A stretch of DNA of 21,089 nt from Lachnospiraceae bacterium UBA7060 (GTDB taxonomy: Bacteria > Bacillota > Clostridia > Lachnospirales > Lachnospiraceae). This document shows, in pieces, positions 15,332 through 21,089 of this stretch. The stretch's first letter is position 1, and each line of letters starts with the position of its first letter. The position numbers and the translations under genes are program-made. The notes under the pieces were generated by a model. The model was not told the DNA's origin and ran no database searches. It saw only the letters and a program-made list of their open reading frames with translations. The stretch lies in the NCBI GenBank assembly GCA_002493835.1, contig DLAA01000051.1:17736-38824 (forward strand), written 5' to 3'.

Positions 15332-18300
15332 ATGGCAAAAAAGAAAACAGTAAAGAAGCCTAGGAGGAGACTAAAGAAGGCAGTACGGCGCAGCCTGGCG
15401 GCGGTATTGATGGTTACGGCCATCGTTGTAGCGGCGATACCTGTACCGGAAAACCTGGCTGTGAATCCCCGTGAAGGCGAGACGGGAACGACGGAATCTC
15501 CTGTGGCGTATGTGCCGGGAAATCCAAGCGGATCAACAAATAATCCCTATGTTTTGCCTAAGCCAGAGTCGGAGTATCAGAGCGAGGCGGAGCTGAGCGC
15601 GGCGAGGGCGCAGGTTAACGCAAGGATTGCACAGGATATTGGCGGGCCTCTGGTGCCTACAGAGATTGTAACACGTTATGGCGGAGAGCTGTATCTTACC
15701 TGGCAGTTTTTATATGAATCCACAGGCAATAAGACCGGGCGGCTTCTCAAATATAATGACGAGTTTCCTGCAGAGCTGGTGAATTTGGGTCTGCAGCCTA
15801 ACGCGGCATATTTTGCCATACATGAAAATGCCTATAATTTATATTTTACAAATCCTGAATTTTTAAACAAAGATGTCGGGCCGAACAATGAGCCGAAATC
15901 TACCATAAGGCTGTCTACGACTGATATGGACAATCTGAATCCTGGTTCCCTGTTTTACCCGACAGCATCGGTTGATTATACATATCATGATATGAACAGG
16001 CAGACTGGAGAGCCGGATGGCATTGACAGCACTGTGTTGGAATTTTTCCAGAATTATTTTCCCCAGGATTTTGCATCTGCTACCGCAAATTTTAAAGCCT
16101 ATTGGGATGAGTATAACAGGGTGCAGCAGGAAGGCGGCGATGTCAACAGTATAGAGAAACCGGGCGCCTTGTCTAAGAGACCCTGTGATATTACAAACGA
16201 AAATGACCGCAAAAAGTTTTTCTGTGAACACAGCAGAACTTTGAGCAGCCTTCCGAACTATACATTGGAGATTGCATCAGACAGGAGACTTAATGCGGGC
16301 GGTGACAGAGTGTATTTGGCGCATGGCGACGGCAATGTGCCGGCGGACTCCTCATACAAGGATGTGGACGGATATCTGGTACAGAAGGATGATACGCTGA
16401 TTACGACGATTGCATACCGGGCTTTTGCGGATGTACATAATGTCAAACAGATTCAGATCGATCAGTATGTCCGTACGATCGAGCGGAGTGCATTTGAGAA
16501 GGCGGATATTGCCAGTGTTGACATTGGTAACGCGCGCACTATAGGGGATCGGGCTTTTGCCAACTGTAAGAGTCTGACGAAGGTCAGCTTCAATGAGACA
16601 GCGCCCACGGATACCATTGGCGTGGAAGCGTTTTATGGATCGGGTATCAACGCGAAGGTGGAGTTTCCACGTCATATCAGCTCGATCGGACATGGGGCTT
16701 TTGCCAATTGTCTGGATTTGAGTGAGGTGCAGTTCTATGAGACGGGTGACAACTGTACGGTAGGTGACTATGCTTTTTACGGGGATACCAGACTGACATC
16801 CATGGATTTTGCCCGGACAGTGTTTGACAGGATTGGCAAGTGTGCTTTTGCTATCGCCGCTCCCAGCGGCGACGCGATGACGGATTTCCATTTTCCCAGT
16901 GAGGGATTGGAGGCGATGGATGATTATATCCTTGGGAACCGTCAGGGACTTAAGAATGTCTATTTTGAAAATTACACGAAAAAGGTACCACTGCACACGT
17001 TCTATAACTGCTTCAATTTGCTGCGGGTTGAATTCTCAGATAAATGTGGGGGCGCTTCTTTTGACAGTGAACTCTTTAAGGACGTGACCACAAAGGCTGG
17101 TACGGGAGATAATCCGGAAGCGGGATTCTGTGTCTATGGGCCGGAGAATTACAATAACAGCCCGGCGCTGCCCAGAGTAAGCACTTGGGATGCTGTGCGC
17201 ACCGATGGCGAAGGCGTTACCTATGTTTATGAGAGCGGCGGCAAAAAGTACTATGAAGTAGCGCTGGACAGTGACGGCACGCGGTATCGCTATGCGGCCA
17301 GTGAGGACGGTGTGTTGATTTCCTGTGCACTGATTTCACGGACGTCAGATCCTATCGATCTGGTGATTCCCGAGATGATCGGGGATATCAAGGTTAACAG
17401 CATTGGCCCGGGCTGCTTTGACGATAAAGACCTGCGTGCTTTGATCCGCAGTATAACGATAAAGAATCGTTCTATCACTACCATTGGCGAAGGAGTGTTC
17501 AAAGATCTGCCAAGGCTTGAGAAGGTGCGCATCGGGGATTCGGTGGCGAGTATTGGGGCGAATGCCTTTGCAGGCTGCAAAAATCTGGAAAATGTATACT
17601 TCACCAAGCCGACTGCCGGTTATGAGGCTTTTGAGATTGGAGAAAATGCTTTTGTCACGACAGGCAATAAGCTTACATTCCATGGAGATATTGTTGTGGG
17701 GTATGCTCCTTTTGAGTGGGCTACGGATCCGGCAAATGTGCTGAGAGATCAGGACAGTGCTAACCTGCCGCCGGTCAATGTGTGCTACCAGAGTCTCTGG
17801 GACAGTGAGACGGGGACACATCTGACAGTGATGCCAGATAAGGATACCGGAGAGGTAACACTTTTGGATTATCCAAAGTTTAAAGATCTGGATAAAGATA
17901 CGCTCCGTATGGATGATGAGCTTGCAGATTTCTGTACCGATATGGAGGAGTATTACTACTACACAGTATACAATAACAACAATGACGCTTACATCAATGA
18001 GATGCGGACAGAGTATGCCTATATCTTTGAAGCATGGCGTCAGAATACGGATGAGAATATTAGGGTAGAAAGTGTTACTCTGCCTGATGGTGAGGTAATT
18101 AATGCCGGTGAGAGAAATGCCGGTTATGTGGCTGCGATGGACCTTCGGGACGGTCCTTGGATTAACCCGGTTTACTGCAGTGGTTCCTGGAAGGATTATC
18201 TTACGACATCGGGCGGCACGGATACAGATACCGCCGGCGGATTGATTTCTGACTTCCTGTTTGAGCCGCTTGTGGCAGAGGCAGCGGTTGATCCTGAGCC

Positions 18301-20965
18301 CTATTTTGACAGACATCCATATAATTTTATGGAGAATTATGAGTTGGAGCAGGATCCGGAGGTTGATCCAGCAAGCCTGCAGGAGTATCAGCGGGTACCG
18401 GAGAAAGCTTGGGGCTTTATCAATGCGACAAGAGATATCTATGTGCCTGAGGGCGTGGAATCTATAGACGCGGTTGCTTATAAAGACAGAAATATCGATA
18501 ATTATAATAAATATATTGCCAGCCGGTCAATCAAGACAATGTATGAAAGAAAGTTGAACGGTGCAACTCCAGGATTGTTCAGCGGCTATTTTAAAGATTA
18601 TGATGCGGATGATGACGACAGGGAAACTGAGCCCAGAGGTAATGACACTGTCCAAAGTATCGTACTTACGGCGATTAAAGAGATACCGGATTATGCTTTT
18701 GACAGCTGTGAGCAGCTTACCAGAGTGGAGATACCGGCCGCGGCGAAAGTAGGAAGTCTGCCTTTTAGGGATTGCGGGAGACTGGTCAATCTGGTGGGCA
18801 GCGATGCTTACCCAGCGGAAAGAGGCATCCTCTATGAAAAGCATAAGGATGCAGACGGCAATGACAGATATCGGATTATTGAGTGTCTGCTTGCGAGAGG
18901 CAGGAGTAACAGCGGTAATGAGGAGCTCGCTGTGGGAACTGTTTCATCTGCTACAGACAGTCTGATCCCGTTCTTGTGCGAGACTTGTGAAACGGATATC
19001 AGGGATACGGAGAGAAATATTACGATACCGGCTATTGCGGAAGGTGCTTTTGAGGGATGTAAAGATATTTTCAGCATAGATTTGGTAGATGCGCAGATGT
19101 TAAAAACAATACCGGAGAATTGTTTTAAAGACTGCGATAATCTCCAGCAGGTAGTTCTGCCTGGATCCGTGAATAAGATAGCTGACGGTGCGTTCCAGCG
19201 TGCGGATTCAACGGCACGCGCGGATGTGACGATTTACGGTAGAGAGGTGGACATTGCAGATACGGCTTTTATGCCGGATACAGGTTATCATTTTACACTT
19301 TGGTCTTATCTGGATTCCGCGGCAAAACGATTTACCGACCGACATACCGGGATTCAGTTTAAAGAGCTGGGAGCATACAGAGTATGGTTCTATGATTATG
19401 ACGGTACGCCGTTAGCGGGACCGTTGACGATACAGCAGGGCGTCAGCATCCGTGAAGATGAACTGCCAGAATCTTTGGCGCAGGTGACTGAGGCTGGCCA
19501 TAGGCCGGGTTATACCTTTGACGGATGGATGACAGATGAAGGGAAGACACTGGCGGATCCGATTGAGAAAGATATGACCATCTTTGTGGCGCAGTATAAG
19601 AGTGACGGCACAATGGTTGATGGAAAGTACAGCGTACAGTTTGTTCATGGCCGCACCGGCCAGGCACTGATTGGATTTGGTGCAGATACTTCCGGCAGAT
19701 ACTTGATTGTTCCGAACACTGCATTTACAGATCCTGTAAATGCAACTGCGAATGGCGATATCCTGCAGCCTCCAGCAGCCGTACCGAGTCCGACGGAGGA
19801 TGGATATGTCTTCCTGAATGAGTATCGGACAGACAGCGGGGCAGTGTGGACACCGGATTCAATCATCGAAAGAAATACAACGGTGCTTGCGCTGTTTGGA
19901 CAGTCTGGCGGCAATGGGGATTCAAGCGGCGGTTCCACGAACACAAGCAATGGTTCTAGTAATACCAGTAGGAACTCGACCAGCAGCAGGAACTCATCTT
20001 CCAATAGGAGCAGCAACAGTACCAGCAGTAGCAGCAGCTCAACTTCCAGCAGTTCCACAAGTGCTACTTCCACCACGTCCAGCGGTGTGGGACAGTATAC
20101 GGTGTTTGTGGATGGAGGCAGCGGTTCCGGCAGTTATGCACCGGGCACGACAGTTATTATTTCCGCCTATGTACCTGCGGAGGGGATGCGGTTCAACAAT
20201 TGGACGACACAGTCAAACGGCGTGACATTGGCCAGCACGACGATGTCCACGACAACCTTTACGATGCCTGCCAATAACGTAACTGTCAAGGCAAATTATG
20301 TGGAAGGTACGCCTACAACTCCCGCAGTGCCAAATACGGGCGGCGGGTCTGGCACAGGAAATAATAATGGAAATGGCAACAGTAACGGTAATACAAGAGT
20401 AGATATTGAAAAGCCGGGTATCTCCAACAGAGATTTGGCAACAGCGGTTACCAATGGTTCTACGGATAACTTTATTGTAAAGATCACTGAGACTGACGAG
20501 GCAACCCGTGCAGTAGCGGCGGCCCTTACGAATAAGTATGGTACTTTGGACAATATCCTCTATTATGCGATGGATATTAGTCTATATGATTCCACTGGCA
20601 CTACGAAGATTACGGATACTACGGGACTGTCTGTAGATATCACGATCCCGATTCCGGATTCTCTAGTGGCTTACGGCGGTAATAACATGGCGGGAGCAGT
20701 TGTTAATGGCGATCAGTTAGAGAGTTTGAATGAGAGCTTTACAACGATAAACGGTGTACCGTGCATTCGTTTCCGAGCTACGCACTTCTCGCCTTACACA
20801 GTTTATGTGGATACCGGCAATCTGGTGGAGGGTATGCTTGATACGACGCCTAAGACCGGTGATCCGATTCATCCGAAGTGGTTCTTATCGCTAGGGCTTG
20901 CTTGTCTGTCCATCATTCTGTTTATGAAGAAGGATAAAAAGTCGGCGGTGAAGGTAAAAGCGTAA
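15332..20965 (+). CDS. Giant BspA-like LRR surface protein with PKTG sorting signal
   Basis: An 1877-residue wall-anchored surface protein, probably an adhesin. The N-terminus is very basic (MAKKKTVKKPRRRLKKAVRR) and precedes a hydrophobic signal segment (LAAVLMVTAIVVAAIPV). Residues ~60-350 form a domain I do not recognise. BspA-type LRR_5 blocks occupy ~355-585, 676-796 and 1030-1320 (AFANCKSLTKVSF, VFKDLPRLEKVRIGDSVASI, AFEGCKDIFSIDL). A ~310-residue unassigned insert lies at ~797-1107. Two InlB/Flg_new-like repeats follow (~1349-1428, including RPGYTFDGW, and ~1434-1524). Then come a Ser/Thr/Asn linker (1525-1587), a bacterial repeat domain (1588-1660), a Gly/Asn linker and a pre-anchor domain ending in THFSPYTVYVDTGNL. 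The sorting signal is PKTG at 1840-1843, then helix WFLSLGLACLSIILFM and a KKDKK tail, so cleavage is expected after Thr1842. It lies 54 nt after the sortase gene and is probably cotranscribed with it. It fits a dedicated substrate. Confidence 0.92.
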   Translation: MAKKKTVKKPRRRLKKAVRRSLAAVLMVTAIVVAAIPVPENLAVNPREGETGTTESPVAYVPGNPSGSTNNPYVLPKPESEYQSEAELSAARAQVNARIAQDIGGPLVPTEIVTRYGGELYLTWQFLYESTGNKTGRLLKYNDEFPAELVNLGLQPNAAYFAIHENAYNLYFTNPEFLNKDVGPNNEPKSTIRLSTTDMDNLNPGSLFYPTASVDYTYHDMNRQTGEPDGIDSTVLEFFQNYFPQDFASATANFKAYWDEYNRVQQEGGDVNSIEKPGALSKRPCDITNENDRKKFFCEHSRTLSSLPNYTLEIASDRRLNAGGDRVYLAHGDGNVPADSSYKDVDGYLVQKDDTLITTIAYRAFADVHNVKQIQIDQYVRTIERSAFEKADIASVDIGNARTIGDRAFANCKSLTKVSFNETAPTDTIGVEAFYGSGINAKVEFPRHISSIGHGAFANCLDLSEVQFYETGDNCTVGDYAFYGDTRLTSMDFARTVFDRIGKCAFAIAAPSGDAMTDFHFPSEGLEAMDDYILGNRQGLKNVYFENYTKKVPLHTFYNCFNLLRVEFSDKCGGASFDSELFKDVTTKAGTGDNPEAGFCVYGPENYNNSPALPRVSTWDAVRTDGEGVTYVYESGGKKYYEVALDSDGTRYRYAASEDGVLISCALISRTSDPIDLVIPEMIGDIKVNSIGPGCFDDKDLRALIRSITIKNRSITTIGEGVFKDLPRLEKVRIGDSVASIGANAFAGCKNLENVYFTKPTAGYEAFEIGENAFVTTGNKLTFHGDIVVGYAPFEWATDPANVLRDQDSANLPPVNVCYQSLWDSETGTHLTVMPDKDTGEVTLLDYPKFKDLDKDTLRMDDELADFCTDMEEYYYYTVYNNNNDAYINEMRTEYAYIFEAWRQNTDENIRVESVTLPDGEVINAGERNAGYVAAMDLRDGPWINPVYCSGSWKDYLTTSGGTDTDTAGGLISDFLFEPLVAEAAVDPEPYFDRHPYNFMENYELEQDPEVDPASLQEYQRVPEKAWGFINATRDIYVPEGVESIDAVAYKDRNIDNYNKYIASRSIKTMYERKLNGATPGLFSGYFKDYDADDDDRETEPRGNDTVQSIVLTAIKEIPDYAFDSCEQLTRVEIPAAAKVGSLPFRDCGRLVNLVGSDAYPAERGILYEKHKDADGNDRYRIIECLLARGRSNSGNEELAVGTVSSATDSLIPFLCETCETDIRDTERNITIPAIAEGAFEGCKDIFSIDLVDAQMLKTIPENCFKDCDNLQQVVLPGSVNKIADGAFQRADSTARADVTIYGREVDIADTAFMPDTGYHFTLWSYLDSAAKRFTDRHTGIQFKELGAYRVWFYDYDGTPLAGPLTIQQGVSIREDELPESLAQVTEAGHRPGYTFDGWMTDEGKTLADPIEKDMTIFVAQYKSDGTMVDGKYSVQFVHGRTGQALIGFGADTSGRYLIVPNTAFTDPVNATANGDILQPPAAVPSPTEDGYVFLNEYRTDSGAVWTPDSIIERNTTVLALFGQSGGNGDSSGGSTNTSNGSSNTSRNSTSSRNSSSNRSSNSTSSSSSSTSSSSTSATSTTSSGVGQYTVFVDGGSGSGSYAPGTTVIISAYVPAEGMRFNNWTTQSNGVTLASTTMSTTTFTMPANNVTVKANYVEGTPTTPAVPNTGGGSGTGNNNGNGNSNGNTRVDIEKPGISNRDLATAVTNGSTDNFIVKITETDEATRAVAAALTNKYGTLDNILYYAMDISLYDSTGTTKITDTTGLSVDITIPIPDSLVAYGGNNMAGAVVNGDQLESLNESFTTINGVPCIRFRATHFSPYTVYVDTGNLVEGMLDTTPKTGDPIHPKWFLSLGLACLSIILFMKKDKKSAVKVKA
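19904..20092 (+). repeat. Ser/Thr/Asn low-complexity linker coding region
   Basis: Within the LRR protein, about 63 residues are almost only Ser, Thr, Asn, Gly and Arg, encoded mostly by AGC, AGT and TCC codons with short imperfect trinucleotide runs. This is a flexible, possibly glycosylated spacer between the InlB-like repeats and the wall-proximal domains. Such tracts can change length by slippage, though these codon runs are mixed rather than pure. Confidence 0.8.
20840..20938 (+). other. C-terminal cell-wall sorting signal (T-PKTG-D type)
   Basis: The codons give D-T-T-P-K-T-G-D (residues 1837-1844), a short polar segment, a ~16-residue hydrophobic helix and a positively charged tail. 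Thr replaces the usual Leu before P-x-T-G, so it is not a canonical LPXTG signal. This matches the (S/P)PXTG-like preference reported for clostridial class B sortases. Confidence 0.88.
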
Positions 20966-20993
20966 GAGACTTGGGATCACGAGGGGGAATCTT

Positions 20994-21089
20994 ATGGTGA
21001 AAAGGTTAAGAAAACTGATTGGCACGCTGCTCCTTGTGACAGCGATTGCCGTGACACAGATTCCAGTATCAGATGTGGAGGCGGAGGAT
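20994..21089 (+). CDS. Partial gene: signal peptide of a further surface protein (cut by window edge)
   Basis: Only 32 codons are in view. They encode a basic start (MVKRLRKLIG), a hydrophobic core (TLLLVTAIAVTQIPV) and a probable cleavage site VEA-ED, so the product is exported. GAGGGGGA at 20981-20988 ends 5 nt before the ATG, and the gene starts 28 nt after the LRR gene stop, so it is probably in the same operon. The core VTAI-x-V-x-x-IPV is shared with the signal segment of the LRR protein, suggesting a paralogous surface protein or a shared export signal. The mature function is not visible. Confidence 0.75.
   Translation, partial: MVKRLRKLIGTLLLVTAIAVTQIPVSDVEAED

Noticed and set aside
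17345..18316. 323-codon open frame on the - strand opposite the LRR gene
   Set aside because: Shadow of the sense reading frame; no domain or start signal seen.
19645..20076. Leucine-rich antisense open frame that looks like a membrane protein
   Set aside because: It is the reverse complement of the Ser-rich linker codons; the long Leu/Val runs come from AGC/AGT/TCC-type repeats.
20330..20341. Internal P-N-T-G in the LRR protein as a second sorting signal
   Set aside because: It lies in a Gly/Asn-rich linker with no hydrophobic helix or basic tail after it, so a sortase would not be expected to use it.
1..21089. CRISPR array, tRNA, rRNA, transposase or phage genes
   Set aside because: No regularly spaced repeats, cloverleaf-like sequence, rRNA segments, or integrase/transposase motifs were seen on either strand by reading; no search could be run.

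Overview
The window looks like chromosomal DNA of a low-to-mid GC Gram-positive anaerobe of the Clostridia, most likely a Lachnospiraceae-type gut bacterium. This is inferred from strong AGGAGG-type Shine-Dalgarno sites, a class B sortase, a surface protein ending in a PKTG(D) sorting signal, BspA-like leucine-rich repeats and giant Ig-like (Big_3/MBG-type) secreted proteins. No species can be named from the sequence alone. All genes I can support are on the + strand. I see no tRNA, rRNA, CRISPR array, insertion sequence or phage gene.

Left part (1-7950), housekeeping and small conserved genes. hflK and hflC are a tight pair encoding membrane SPFH proteins that modulate FtsH. They are followed by recQ, a DNA helicase with intact zinc ligands and an HRDC-like C-terminus, and, 9 nt later, a MATE-family efflux transporter. 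A small four-helix-bundle protein with visible two-fold internal symmetry comes next. Last is a two-gene unit, a TPR protein and a DUF4037/nucleotidyltransferase-like protein, joined by an ATGA overlap and closed by a clear Rho-independent terminator at 7923-7950.

Intergenic control region (7951-8193). It holds two overlapping small hairpins, a 16-bp perfect AT-rich palindrome and a near-consensus sigma-A promoter (TTGAAA-N17-TATAAT). The promoter drives the first giant surface gene and shows that the longest reading frame's TTG start at 8110 is really a -35 box.

Right part (8194-21089), a cell-surface module. It encodes a 1925-residue secreted protein built of Ig-like repeats with no visible wall anchor, a class B sortase with a long cytosolic N-terminal extension, and an 1877-residue BspA-like LRR protein ending in a T-PKTG-D sorting signal. 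A third gene is cut by the window edge; its signal peptide resembles that of the LRR protein. A 15-bp hairpin and a small hairpin covering the sortase ribosome binding site lie between the first giant gene and the sortase. The simplest reading is that the sortase anchors the LRR protein, and perhaps the next one, to peptidoglycan, while the Ig-like giant is either shed or held by some unseen means. The most interesting material is this module and its control elements; the individual families are known, and I cannot show that the combination is undescribed.
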